In this document: piece after piece, positions 6,635-16,298 of the stretch | How the letters are laid out: every line of letters begins with the position of its first letter | Position numbering within the stretch: position 1 is the stretch's first letter | Source of the DNA: Ruminococcaceae bacterium UBA6413 | Lineage (GTDB): Bacteria > Bacillota > Clostridia > Oscillospirales > Ruminococcaceae | DNA length: 51,452 nt | Reading direction: 5' to 3' | Assembly (NCBI GenBank): GCA_002437415.1 | Contig: DJPL01000020.1 | Coordinates: forward strand, 1-51,452 | Notes under the pieces: generated by a model | The model's input: only the letters and a program-made list of their open reading frames with translations | Database searches by the model: none | Told to the model about the DNA's origin: nothing | Made by a program: the position numbers and the translations under genes

Positions 6635-9600
6635 TTATTTTCCGCCTTTCTGTGTGTCTATGAAATGTCCGAGTGTAAATGAATATATCAGCATCTGCTT
6701 TACAGGCATTGAGAATTCCTGCTCGAGCGCTTCTTTGTATATATCAAGCTGGAGCTTGTAATCATCTATATACGTCTGCTCGTTGTCCGTCCTGTCGCTC
6801 TTATAGTCTATAAGCACTATTTCTCCGTCCTCTATGAAGAACATATCCGCAATGCCCTGTACATACGGCTCTGCACCGATCAGCTCTTCCCTGCTTTCCG
6901 CTCCGAAGATCGCGGGGTCGTACTGTGCGGCATCAAGCTTGTGGAATATGGGATACTCGCGGTATACGTTGCCCTTTGCGGCGGCAGTTATTATCCGCTT
7001 TGCCGTATTGCTTTCAAAGAACTTAACAATATCCGCAGGGTCTATGCTCTTTTTCTCGGCTACAGTCAGGAAATCCGCCGCAGGGCTTTCAATATATGTC
7101 TGTATATTCTCTGCGGACAGCACCCTGTCAAACGGTATATGCTCCATAAGCTTATGATATGCATCGCCGCGGCGTTTTCCGCTGAGCTTGCCTGTTTCAT
7201 TTTCGGTAAGGAATGACGGCTTTCCTACATACAGTCCATAATTTTCTCCGCCGAGCTTTTCTCTGCGGTTTGCCGCAAGCTCCGTTGCGGTGAATTTTGC
7301 GGGAATAGCTGTAAGCGGCTCGTACTTATAGCGCCAGTCGAGAATTTCTTTTATCTTACCTTTGAACTCTATGTCGACCTTGCCGTTGTCGTCCGGTTTT
7401 TCCGCTTCTTCTGCGACAGTTATCTCTGAAACGGTACTTTCGGGCACGGCTGTTTTATCTTCGTTGTCACTGTTTTTGCAAAGCGGATAGAACTCATACT
7501 TCACATCACCGAATTTTATAATGCCCCTTTTTCTGTCGTCTACCCTGTCGCATTCGCAGGACAGCACTTCAAGAAGCCAAAGCAGATAGTTTGAATCATA
7601 GCACTTAGCTTTTTTGCGGCCGTTAAGCGCAACATCGAGCTTGTCATATTCCTTATCGGCTATCTTTTTAGTACCGGTGAAAATAAGCTTGTTTTCGGCT
7701 CTTGTCGCCGCAACATACAACAGGCGCATCTCCTCGCTGAACAGCCCTGCCTTTATTTCAAGCGATGCCGCGTGATATGCGGGTGACGGTATCTTGCTCA
7801 TAGTCGATATGTCGACACTTTTTGTGCTTATTCCGTACTCCTCGCTGATTATGATATCACCGCTGTAATCCTGACGGCTGAAAGTGTGAGAACAGTCGCT
7901 TACGAAAACCACAGGGAACTGCAAGCCCTTTGACGCGTGCACCGACATTATCTTTACACCGTGACTGCCTGCGGAAGACGCCGCTTTAAGCGAGCCGCTC
8001 ATATTCTCAATATTGTAAATGAAATCACCTAGCGTTCCGCCGTCCCTGAAGTCGCAGTACTCGCGGGCGTATGATATAAGCAGTTCAAGGTTTGCCTGCT
8101 TTGATATGGGATCATCGCCTACCGACAGGAGCTCGGGTGCGGATATGGTATCATATATACTGCGTATAAGCTCGTGCGGTGAAGATGCCGCCGCGATATC
8201 TCTGAAATCGTCAAGGTCGCTTAAAAATTCCGCACATTTTGCGGACGGTGCAATGTCCTTTGTAAGAGAAGCCAATACAGGATATTCCGATGTGTCATAG
8301 CCGTATGCCGCAAGCCTTAAACAGCTGTACAGCGGCTTTCTCTTCATACAGCCGGGGTTATCCCTGCCGCAGGAATAACGCTCAAGCTCATCAGGGCAAG
8401 CTTTTTCGAGAGCGGGTATATCAAAGCCGAATGTTCCTATCCTGAGCCTTGCCATCTCCTCCGCCGTAAAGCAGTACAGCGGCGACATAAGCACCTTTGC
8501 AAGACTTATATCATCATATGGGTCGTTTATCACCCTCAGCAATGAAAGCATAATCCTTATTTCGGGGCACTCGGTAAACACGTCCTTCTGAGCGAATGTC
8601 ACGCCCAGTCCCTGCGCTCTTACCGCCTCGGCGTAAATTTCCGCCTTGTTTGCGGGCGAACGCATTATTATTGCAAAATCGTCCTCGGTACAAGGTCTTT
8701 TTTCTTTGCCGACCTTATATCCGCTGTCTATCATATCGCGTATCCTTGACGCAACATATGCGGCTTCGCTCTCGGCGGCGACACTTGTCTGCGGTGTGAT
8801 AACGCAGACCTCGGTCATATCCTCGGGGCTTATTACGGCTGTGCCATCCTTATCAAGCCCGCAGATAAGTCTGCCGTTTTTCTCATAGTCAACGCCGCCT
8901 GTCCTTTCGGTCATCATACGGTCGAACAGTGTGTTGATACCGTCGATCACGCTCTTGTCGCTGCGGAAGTTTTCGTTCAGCGGCAGTACGTCAAACTCCG
9001 GCGACGCGCATATCTCGGAAAAGACCTCGGGCTGTGCGCCTCGGAAGCCGTATATCGACTGCTTGATATCGCCGACAAAATAAAGTCCGTCAAGATTATC
9101 CGACAGATGTCTGAATATTTCGTACTGCAACCTGTTGCTGTCCTGAAATTCATCTACAATGATCAGCTGTAAGCCTATCCTTTTTCCGACCTCGGGGTTA
9201 TCGGAAAGGATACCGTACAGCTCTCTTTCCGCGTCCGAAAAGTCGGCACTGTTGCGACCGCGCTTTTCCTCGGCGTACCTTATGCCGAACCTTATTACAA
9301 GCTCTTTGAGCACAGTAACGGCGGGCAGGCTTTTACTCATATCATCGTCAAACGATGATATTTTCAAGCAGGACTTGTATATATTATCCTCAAAAATGCT
9401 CTTTGCCGCATCTCTGTATGCCTTGACCGACTTATCTGGGCTCTTGTCAGGCGGTGCAGTGCCGAGCTTTGCCTGCGACAGCTCGGATATCTCTTCTGTA
9501 ATACAGCAGTTATTTTCGGCGAGCAGCTTTACCGCCTTGCCGTAGCTGTTTTCGAGTGCGTCCGCATATGCCGCGTGCTTATCTGCATTTGTGCCCTCGT

Positions 9601-10303
9601 AGCATTCTATAGCTTTACGCAGGTCGGAAATCTCTTCATTAAAGCGCTCTGAATAGAATTTTACACTTCGGATAAGCCCAAGCTTTATGCCGTTTTGTAT
9701 TTCGATATTGTCACTGTGAGAAAGCCAGCCCTCAGGGTCGGTATGATTGAGTGATTTTTCGTGCACCGAAAGGATAATATTTCTGAGCCCGGCATCGTTT
9801 TTCTGTATATAGTTTTCGAGTATGACATCTTTATCGGCGCTGTCGGCGTTCAGGTAAAAATCCTCCAGTACGTCGTCAAGCACCGCATTTTTAAGCGCAC
9901 CCGCACGGGTTTCGTCCATAACCGAAAAGCCCGCCGCAAGGTTTTTTGCAAGGTCGATATTCTCTCTTATCAGCGTAAAGCAAAACGAGCTGATAGTCGA
10001 TATCCTCGCCTTACGCAGTCTGTTTCTCTGACGGCGCAGGAATGCCGCGTCATCGGCATTTGAAGCTTCAGCCGCACGCTCGCGCATAAGCTTGTCGAGT
10101 CTTGCTCTGAGCTCTCCCGCCGCCTTCTCGGTGAAAGTGACCACCGCTATCTTTGACGGGTCAAGGGGAGCTTCTCTGTCGCACACCATTCTTACAACGC
10201 GCTGTGTAAGCACGGCGGTCTTTCCGCTTCCCGCACCTGCGGATACGATAGCCGGGTGTCTGCCCTGCTCTATAGCCCTGTTCTGTGCATCTGTATAATT
10301 CAT
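6635..10303 (-). CDS. addA: ATP-dependent helicase/nuclease subunit A
   Basis: The 1222-residue UvrD-type helicase and RecB-nuclease subunit of AddAB, which resects double-strand ends for RecA loading. Walker A SAGAGSGKT is at residues 21-29. Walker B-type VDEFQDS, the motif III region GDIKQSIYGFRGA and the motif V/VI regions (VHASKGLQFPVVF; LLYVAATRA) follow. The C-terminal nuclease motif LIDYKSD is at residues 1164-1170. The length fits Firmicute AddA. The ATG has a strong GGGAGGGG site and lies 13 bp after the addB stop. The gene is followed after 3 bp by the Abi gene. Confidence 0.97.
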   Translation of the reverse strand: MNYTDAQNRAIEQGRHPAIVSAGAGSGKTAVLTQRVVRMVCDREAPLDPSKIAVVTFTEKAAGELRARLDKLMRERAAEASNADDAAFLRRQRNRLRKARISTISSFCFTLIRENIDLAKNLAAGFSVMDETRAGALKNAVLDDVLEDFYLNADSADKDVILENYIQKNDAGLRNIILSVHEKSLNHTDPEGWLSHSDNIEIQNGIKLGLIRSVKFYSERFNEEISDLRKAIECYEGTNADKHAAYADALENSYGKAVKLLAENNCCITEEISELSQAKLGTAPPDKSPDKSVKAYRDAAKSIFEDNIYKSCLKISSFDDDMSKSLPAVTVLKELVIRFGIRYAEEKRGRNSADFSDAERELYGILSDNPEVGKRIGLQLIIVDEFQDSNRLQYEIFRHLSDNLDGLYFVGDIKQSIYGFRGAQPEVFSEICASPEFDVLPLNENFRSDKSVIDGINTLFDRMMTERTGGVDYEKNGRLICGLDKDGTAVISPEDMTEVCVITPQTSVAAESEAAYVASRIRDMIDSGYKVGKEKRPCTEDDFAIIMRSPANKAEIYAEAVRAQGLGVTFAQKDVFTECPEIRIMLSLLRVINDPYDDISLAKVLMSPLYCFTAEEMARLRIGTFGFDIPALEKACPDELERYSCGRDNPGCMKRKPLYSCLRLAAYGYDTSEYPVLASLTKDIAPSAKCAEFLSDLDDFRDIAAASSPHELIRSIYDTISAPELLSVGDDPISKQANLELLISYAREYCDFRDGGTLGDFIYNIENMSGSLKAASSAGSHGVKIMSVHASKGLQFPVVFVSDCSHTFSRQDYSGDIIISEEYGISTKSVDISTMSKIPSPAYHAASLEIKAGLFSEEMRLLYVAATRAENKLIFTGTKKIADKEYDKLDVALNGRKKAKCYDSNYLLWLLEVLSCECDRVDDRKRGIIKFGDVKYEFYPLCKNSDNEDKTAVPESTVSEITVAEEAEKPDDNGKVDIEFKGKIKEILDWRYKYEPLTAIPAKFTATELAANRREKLGGENYGLYVGKPSFLTENETGKLSGKRRGDAYHKLMEHIPFDRVLSAENIQTYIESPAADFLTVAEKKSIDPADIVKFFESNTAKRIITAAAKGNVYREYPIFHKLDAAQYDPAIFGAESREELIGAEPYVQGIADMFFIEDGEIVLIDYKSDRTDNEQTYIDDYKLQLDIYKEALEQEFSMPVKQMLIYSFTLGHFIDTQKGGK

Positions 10304-10316
10304 ATTTATCCCCTCC

Positions 10317-13300
10317 CTACTTGCTTTCTTTGCTCAGCACTATATCTTCGCTGAATGCGGTCGCCTTTTCGGAATCAACGTCTGTGGCAGATGTTGCACC
10401 TGCTCCGCATATATCCTTATACTCGCAGTACTTGCAGGAAATAGCCACGCCGTTTTCCGACAGCGGCTTTGCATCTACACAGCCGCTCTTTACTTTACCG
10501 GCATTTTCCTTTATGACCTTTGCTATTCTGCTTTCAAGGTTCGCAAGCTTTGATTTTTCTATAGTCGTTGCGCTGTAATAGCCTGTCATCTTTTCTTTGC
10601 CGTATCTGTCAAGACAAGCTCCGTTGTAGTTGTCACGTTCAAGCTCCTGCCGGGTACCCTCCACAGCAAAGCCTGTTTCTCTGTGGCTGTCGAGCCATAT
10701 CCCTCTTTTAAGCTCCTCCGAGGGGTCTTTTATATCCTTGAGCGGAGTTTTTCCCGCAGGATAATATAATGCCGCAGATGGCTGACAGCCGTTATTTTTA
10801 TTGTTGTCGCTGAGCGTCAGCAGGTACAACAGCAGTTGAAGATCCAGTCCGTAGTAGATACGGCTGAGCTTTGCCTCTTTAGGTCCTGTCTTATAGTCAA
10901 TTACTCTTATCTGGCGGCTTCCGTCCTCACCGTATGCCATATCCACCCTGTCTACAGTTCCGCCGATAGTCACCGTCTGTGTGCTTCCGTCGTCAAGGGT
11001 CATATCAAAGCTGTACGGCGATGTATCAAAATCACCCTCAGATGAAGCCTTTGACAGCGCAAGCTCAAAATAAGTCGGTACAAAGCGGCTGTTTTCAAGC
11101 TCGGCGGTCATATATTTCAGCAGATAGAATGCCGCTGTGGAAAGCGCTCTGTACAAAGTGTTGAACCTTGCGCTCATCTCGCCTTCGCCCAGCAGATATT
11201 TTTCGCGGTACTCTGCCATAGCCTCGGCTACAAGCTGTTTTATCACGTCTTCATCTGCGTGAGGATTGCCGCTGTGCTTTGCGTTTGCATACAGCCTTTC
11301 AAAGCTGTATTTCATAATGTAGTGCATTATACTGCCGTAGTTTGCGGCGCTCATGGTTATATCAAACGGACTTCTGAGCTCCATACCGTATTGTAAAAAG
11401 TACGAGAATTTACAGCCGTTCAGCTTTTCGATAGCCGTAGGCGAAAGTGATGAGGACGGGAAAACGAGCTTTGCCGTTTCGCCTATTCTGTGAATGTCCG
11501 CGCCGTCAGCCGTCCTCTTTGCCGCCGCGGTTATTTTTGAAATAGCAGTATTCTCCCTGCCGCATTCCGCAAGAGCCTCGGCTGTCGCTCTTTTCTGCGG
11601 TGCGGTAAGCGCTTTTTCATTCAGCACATACTGTCTGTCCGCCGACCTTGCGCTTTCCGTTAGATACAGCGGCGGAAGGCTGTCGATATCCACAATATCC
11701 GTTCCTGTAAGCTTAGCTATCTCTCCGACGTATTCGGACGCGTTCTCGGGCTCTCCCGCGAACGTCACAAACAGCTTTTCGCCCGCTAGCGTCAGCGCCT
11801 TGTAGCAGTCGAGCACCGCAAGCGAATATTTTGCTTCCTCGTCCTCGTTTATATCAAGGCCGCTCTGTGCCAAAAGCTCGCTGTCGTCAGCCGTGAATAT
11901 GCCGTTTTCCTCGGTCGACATCTCGGGGAATGCACCGTCTGACGCGCCCATAACGAATACCGCGCGTACATCTCTGCTCCTTGTTCTTGCGGGATCGCCG
12001 AAAAGCACGCTGTCGAGTACCTTGGGCGGACGTGAAAGATTTATCTGCGCCGAGCAGGTGCGGATAAGCGCCGCAAGCTCACCTATAGTCATAGGGCTGT
12101 CGTCAAGCGTTTCGTACAGCGATGTCAGCATATCCGAAACGTTGCGCCACAGGTTGTTGTATTCCTCGGTAAGCTCCTTTACATAGCGGAGCTGTCGTGT
12201 GCTGTTGTCCTGACACTTTCCCTGTATAGCCGCACTTATATCCGCCTTGTCGAACAAAAATTCGGTAAAGCGTTTTACAAGCTCCTTGCCGCCGACATTG
12301 CGTACCGATTTTTCGAACTGTATCAGCGGGGTGACTGTCTTGTCGCGGATATTCTCGACCGCTCTTTCAGTATCATCGGTAATATGCGGGAACGGTCTGT
12401 CCCATCTTCTGTTTTTCAGATCCCAGCGGTTCGCGTATTCCTCGGTTATGTGCTGATCTCTCAGCGTCAGCGGCACGGTCTTGCCCTCTTTTTTGTCCGA
12501 GGGTATGCGCGCAAATCCGCTCCTGATGTATCTTATAATGTTTACGCCCCTGGGGTCTTCCGCGGCGCAAAGCAGACAGTCAAGGTAGCGCAGAAGAGGC
12601 TTTTCCGATATCGGCTCGGGAAGATCGACAAACAGCGGAACTTCATATCTCAGTGCCGCCGAACGCACAGCGTCCCTGTATTTTGCGGGAGCGGCGCATA
12701 TGACCGCAATATCCGAGTATCTGTATCCCTCATAGCGCACAAGCTTTCTTATATTTGCACATACAAAGTCGGCTTCCCCGCTCATATTGCGGGAATATGC
12801 AAGAGTTACTCCGTGCGGGTCTGCGGGGTTTTCGGCTTTGTCACCCTGCAAGAAGTCACGCAGTACTCTGAGTGTATCGTTCCTATACCTTACGGCGCTG
12901 TTACCGAGCCTTGTATATTCTGTCTTTTGCGGCTTACCGCAGTCCATGGCGTATTGACTTTCAAACAGCGCTTTTGTCTTATCGCACTCGGAGAATATCT
13001 CCGCCCAGCTGTCGTTTGTGCAGACTGCAACGGTAAAATCTACTCCCTTGTCCGCCATAGCGCGCAGAAACTCCTTCTGTGCCCCTGAGAAGCTGTCAAA
13101 GCCGTCTATGTATACTCTTGTGTTTTCGGGGAAGCAGTCGTTCTCTGCTATTGCTCTTGCCGCAAGCAGAAGGTTGTCCTGCCTGTCGTCATAGAGCTCT
13201 GTCAGCATCTTGTCATAAAGGCTGTAGAAAAGTGCTATATCGTGCATTTTGTCGGTAAAGTGCGCCGGGGCGGAGCTCACCGCACTGTCAGCCGATATAA

Positions 13301-13700
13301 GGTCGTACAGCTTCTGTGAGGATATACCCGCGTTTTTCAGCGTATCAACTCCCGACAGGCACACCGATACAAAGCCGGGCTTTCTTGCGGCACTGCCGTA
13401 AAAGTCGAACGACTCGGCAAGCGACTTTACCGCCCTGCTCATTATAGCAAGCTTTGCCGTGCTGTCGGCATAGGTCTTTCTCGGGCTGTACTTTTTAAGT
13501 ATCTGCTCGGACAGTGACATAAAACCGGTAACGGTTATATCAGTTGTCTTTTCGCCGAGCTCATCGGCTACTCTGCGCTCACTCTCAAATACAAACTGGT
13601 CAGGCACGAGCAGTATCCTATTGCCCTTGTCGGTTTTCAGATGAGAATATAACGCCGTTGTCTTGCCGCTTCCCGCGGCACCCGAAATTATGTGTGCCAT
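10317..13700 (-). CDS. addB: ATP-dependent deoxyribonuclease subunit B
   Basis: The 1127-residue AddB partner of AddA, carrying the second nuclease and an iron-sulfur-stapled domain. A Walker A-like GAAGSGKTT sits at residues 7-15, as in AddB. The nuclease motif appears as IDYKTG followed by LDLQLLLYL. The Fe-S cysteines are visible as an upstream Cys (NGCKFSYFLQYG) plus Cys1089, Cys1092 and Cys1098 near the C-terminus. GGAGGAAG lies before the ATG. It is the first gene of the addB-addA-abi operon and is divergent from iorA. Confidence 0.96.
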   Translation of the reverse strand: MAHIISGAAGSGKTTALYSHLKTDKGNRILLVPDQFVFESERRVADELGEKTTDITVTGFMSLSEQILKKYSPRKTYADSTAKLAIMSRAVKSLAESFDFYGSAARKPGFVSVCLSGVDTLKNAGISSQKLYDLISADSAVSSAPAHFTDKMHDIALFYSLYDKMLTELYDDRQDNLLLAARAIAENDCFPENTRVYIDGFDSFSGAQKEFLRAMADKGVDFTVAVCTNDSWAEIFSECDKTKALFESQYAMDCGKPQKTEYTRLGNSAVRYRNDTLRVLRDFLQGDKAENPADPHGVTLAYSRNMSGEADFVCANIRKLVRYEGYRYSDIAVICAAPAKYRDAVRSAALRYEVPLFVDLPEPISEKPLLRYLDCLLCAAEDPRGVNIIRYIRSGFARIPSDKKEGKTVPLTLRDQHITEEYANRWDLKNRRWDRPFPHITDDTERAVENIRDKTVTPLIQFEKSVRNVGGKELVKRFTEFLFDKADISAAIQGKCQDNSTRQLRYVKELTEEYNNLWRNVSDMLTSLYETLDDSPMTIGELAALIRTCSAQINLSRPPKVLDSVLFGDPARTRSRDVRAVFVMGASDGAFPEMSTEENGIFTADDSELLAQSGLDINEDEEAKYSLAVLDCYKALTLAGEKLFVTFAGEPENASEYVGEIAKLTGTDIVDIDSLPPLYLTESARSADRQYVLNEKALTAPQKRATAEALAECGRENTAISKITAAAKRTADGADIHRIGETAKLVFPSSSLSPTAIEKLNGCKFSYFLQYGMELRSPFDITMSAANYGSIMHYIMKYSFERLYANAKHSGNPHADEDVIKQLVAEAMAEYREKYLLGEGEMSARFNTLYRALSTAAFYLLKYMTAELENSRFVPTYFELALSKASSEGDFDTSPYSFDMTLDDGSTQTVTIGGTVDRVDMAYGEDGSRQIRVIDYKTGPKEAKLSRIYYGLDLQLLLYLLTLSDNNKNNGCQPSAALYYPAGKTPLKDIKDPSEELKRGIWLDSHRETGFAVEGTRQELERDNYNGACLDRYGKEKMTGYYSATTIEKSKLANLESRIAKVIKENAGKVKSGCVDAKPLSENGVAISCKYCEYKDICGAGATSATDVDSEKATAFSEDIVLSKESK

Positions 13701-13734
13701 AATGCTTCCTCCGTGTCGGTAATACTATATTCAT

Positions 13735-13763
13735 ATAATACCACATTCCTTGTCCGTTTTCCA
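13735..13763 (-). promoter_or_regulatory. Probable addB promoter
   Basis: On the minus strand TGGAAA (13758-13763) and TATTAT (13735-13740) are spaced by 17 bp and lie about 35 nt before the addB ATG. The -35 match is only partial. Confidence 0.5.
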
Positions 13764-13812
13764 GTACACCGCCGATATTCCCCCCTGATTTCCGCTCATT
13801 TTCAACAAATTC

Positions 13813-13841
13813 TTTACATCACGGCAAAAATGTAGTATAAT
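13813..13841 (+). promoter_or_regulatory. Promoter of iorA-iorB-aguA-aguB
   Basis: TTTACA (13813-13818), a 17-bp spacer and a perfect TATAAT (13836-13841) lie about 100 nt before iorA. The leader contains inverted-repeat sequence (GCCGCG around 13853-13858 and CGCGCGGC around 13876-13883) that could form a hairpin; no known riboswitch was recognised. Confidence 0.75.
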
Positions 13842-13944
13842 AGTACAGTAAGCCGCGTGTCGGAACGGAATACAGCGCGCGGCAGTTTTTAATCACACAC
13901 GGGACAGCATTTGCCGTCCCTGCATTTTTGAAAGGAAACATCTT

Positions 13945-15678
13945 ATGTCTGAATTAATGTTAGGTAATCAGGCGGTTGCAAGAGGTCTTTATGAGGCGGG
14001 AGTAAGCGTTGTATCAAGCTACCCCGGCACACCCAGTACCGAAATAACCGAATTTTCGTCCAAATATCCCGAGGACGAAATGTATTGTGAATGGGCACCC
14101 AATGAAAAGGTAGCCTGCGAGGTCGCAGTGGGCGCAAGCATGGCAGGTGCGAGAAGCTTCTGCGCTATGAAGCACGTTGGTCTTAACGTTGCGGCAGACC
14201 CGCTCTTCACAGCAAGCTATACAGGTGTAAACGGCGGTATGGTGCTCGCGGTCGCAGACGACCCCGGTATGCACAGCTCGCAGAACGAGCAGGACTCACG
14301 CCACTATGCCATCGGCGCAAAAGTTCCTATGCTTGAGCCCTCCGATTCACAGGAGTGCAAGGACTATGCAAAGCTTGCATATGAAATATCGGAGAAGTTT
14401 GATACACCCGTGATCTTAAGACTTACAACAAGAGTAAGCCACTCTCAGTCGGTCGTAACGACTGAGGACAGAATAGAGCGTGCTCTTCCCGAATATAAGA
14501 AGAATATCGCAAAGAACGTAATGGTTCCCGCAAACGCTATAAAGAAGCACGTTGTCGTTGAACAGCGTACACTCGACCTTATCGAATATGCGGAAACATC
14601 GGGAATAAACACCGTTGAGATGAACAGCGACGAGATCGGCGTTATCACATCGGGTATCTGCTATCAGTACGCTAAGGAAGCACTCGGCGACAAGGCAAGC
14701 TACTTAAAGCTCGGTATGGTAAATCCTCTGCCTGTAAAGCTTATCAAGGACTTTGCCGCTAAGGTAAAGACTCTCTACGTTATAGAAGAGCTTGACGATG
14801 TTATCGAAACACACTGCCGCAAGAACGGCATTGACGTAAAGGGCAAGGAGCTGTTCACACTCCAGGGCGAATACTTCCAGAGCAAGGTAAAGCAGGTCAT
14901 ACTCGGCGAAAAAGACGAATGGCAGACGCTTGATGCAGAGATCCCCGTTCGTCCTCCCGTGCTTTGCGCAGGATGTCCTCACAGAGGCGTATTCTACATA
15001 CTTAAGAAGCTCGGCGTAATGGTAAGCGGCGATATCGGCTGTTATACCCTCGGCGCGGCTGCTCCTTTAAGCGCTATTGATACCACGGTATGTATGGGTG
15101 CAAGTATAAGCGGTCTGCACGGCTTCAACAAGGGCAGAAAGGGCGAATATGAGGGCAAGGCTGTAGCGGTAATCGGCGACAGTACGTTTATGCACAGCGG
15201 TATCACAAGCCTTGTTGACATTGCATACAACCGCAGTAATTCGACCGTCATCGTGCTTGATAACAGCATTACAGGTATGACAGGTCACCAGAACAACCCC
15301 GCAAACGGCAAGAATATCTACGGCGATCCCGCATCGGCGGTAAACCTTGAAGCGCTCGCTCACGCGATCGGCATCAACAGCGTTACAGTAGTAAACCCCG
15401 GTGATCTTGCAGAAACCGAAAGAGTTATAAAGGAAGAGCTTGCAAAGGCTGAGCCTTCGCTTATTATCGCACGCAAGCCCTGCGCACTGCTCAAGACGGT
15501 AAAGCACAAGCCTCCGTTCCATATAGATGCCGACAAGTGCAAGAACTGCAAGTCGTGCATGAGAATAGGCTGTCCCGCACTGGTTGCAGGCGACAAGTGC
15601 ATCACTATCGACAATACTCTCTGTGTCGGCTGCGGACTGTGCAAACAGCTCTGCAAGTTTGACGCTATCAAGGAATGA
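13945..15678 (+). CDS. iorA: Indolepyruvate ferredoxin oxidoreductase, alpha subunit
   Basis: Oxidatively decarboxylates aryl pyruvates from transamination of aromatic amino acids to aryl-acetyl-CoA, reducing ferredoxin. The same family also works in the reverse direction in anaerobes. At 577 residues it has the full architecture: N-terminal pyrimidine-binding transketolase domain (SSYPGTPSTEI), central domain, TPP-binding domain (GDIGCYTLGAAAPL; MGASISGLHG; GDSTFMHSG) and a C-terminal 2[4Fe-4S] ferredoxin domain from about residue 527 with CKNCKSCMRIGC and CVGCGLCKQLC. AAAGGAAA precedes the ATG. It overlaps iorB's longest frame, suggesting coupling. Confidence 0.96.
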   Translation: MSELMLGNQAVARGLYEAGVSVVSSYPGTPSTEITEFSSKYPEDEMYCEWAPNEKVACEVAVGASMAGARSFCAMKHVGLNVAADPLFTASYTGVNGGMVLAVADDPGMHSSQNEQDSRHYAIGAKVPMLEPSDSQECKDYAKLAYEISEKFDTPVILRLTTRVSHSQSVVTTEDRIERALPEYKKNIAKNVMVPANAIKKHVVVEQRTLDLIEYAETSGINTVEMNSDEIGVITSGICYQYAKEALGDKASYLKLGMVNPLPVKLIKDFAAKVKTLYVIEELDDVIETHCRKNGIDVKGKELFTLQGEYFQSKVKQVILGEKDEWQTLDAEIPVRPPVLCAGCPHRGVFYILKKLGVMVSGDIGCYTLGAAAPLSAIDTTVCMGASISGLHGFNKGRKGEYEGKAVAVIGDSTFMHSGITSLVDIAYNRSNSTVIVLDNSITGMTGHQNNPANGKNIYGDPASAVNLEALAHAIGINSVTVVNPGDLAETERVIKEELAKAEPSLIIARKPCALLKTVKHKPPFHIDADKCKNCKSCMRIGCPALVAGDKCITIDNTLCVGCGLCKQLCKFDAIKE

Positions 15679-15698
15679 GCGGCGAAAGGAATATAGCT

Positions 15699-16274
15699 AT
15701 GGAAACAAAGTCAATTATGATAGTCGGCGTAGGCGGACAGGGCACACTTCTTGCCAGCCGCATACTGGGAAGCGTTCTCGGAACAGCAGGCTATGAAGTA
15801 AAGGTAAGCGAAGTACACGGAATGTCACAGCGCGGCGGTTCTGTTGTAACATATATAAGATACGGCGAAAAGGTATACAGCCCCGTTATCGAAAAGGGTC
15901 AGGCTGATATGATAGTAAGCTTTGAACAGCTTGAAGCCGCACGCTATGTATCATATCTGAAAAAAGACGGTACAATAATAACAAATACCCAGAAGATAAG
16001 CCCCATGCCCGTTATCACGGGTGCGGCTGAATATCCCGACGGTATTATCGACAAGATAAAGGCTATGGGTATAAACGTTATCGCGGTTGACGCTCTTTCC
16101 GCCGCCGAAAAGGCAGGCAGTGCAAGAGCCGTAAACGTTGTACTTATGGGCGTGCTTTCAAAGGTCCTGCCCGGTATTGAGCTTGATGCGTGGAAAAAGG
16201 CAGTTGAAAAGTGCGTACCCGCAAAGGTAATAGATATAAATGAAAAGGCTTTCGACCTCGGAAGAGAAATGTAA
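15699..16274 (+). CDS. iorB: Indolepyruvate ferredoxin oxidoreductase, beta subunit
   Basis: The gamma-type (PF01558) partner subunit of IorA, 191 residues. It opens with a dinucleotide-type glycine motif (IMIVGVGGQGTLLASRILG) and has the family's VHGMSQRGGSVVTYIRYG segment. I chose the ATG at 15699 because GAAAGGA lies 8 nt upstream; an alternative ATG at 15675 overlaps the iorA stop and would add 8 residues. The aguA start follows 25 nt downstream. Confidence 0.94.
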   Translation: METKSIMIVGVGGQGTLLASRILGSVLGTAGYEVKVSEVHGMSQRGGSVVTYIRYGEKVYSPVIEKGQADMIVSFEQLEAARYVSYLKKDGTIITNTQKISPMPVITGAAEYPDGIIDKIKAMGINVIAVDALSAAEKAGSARAVNVVLMGVLSKVLPGIELDAWKKAVEKCVPAKVIDINEKAFDLGREM

Positions 16275-16298
16275 GTCTTAGCATAAAAGGAGCTTTTC

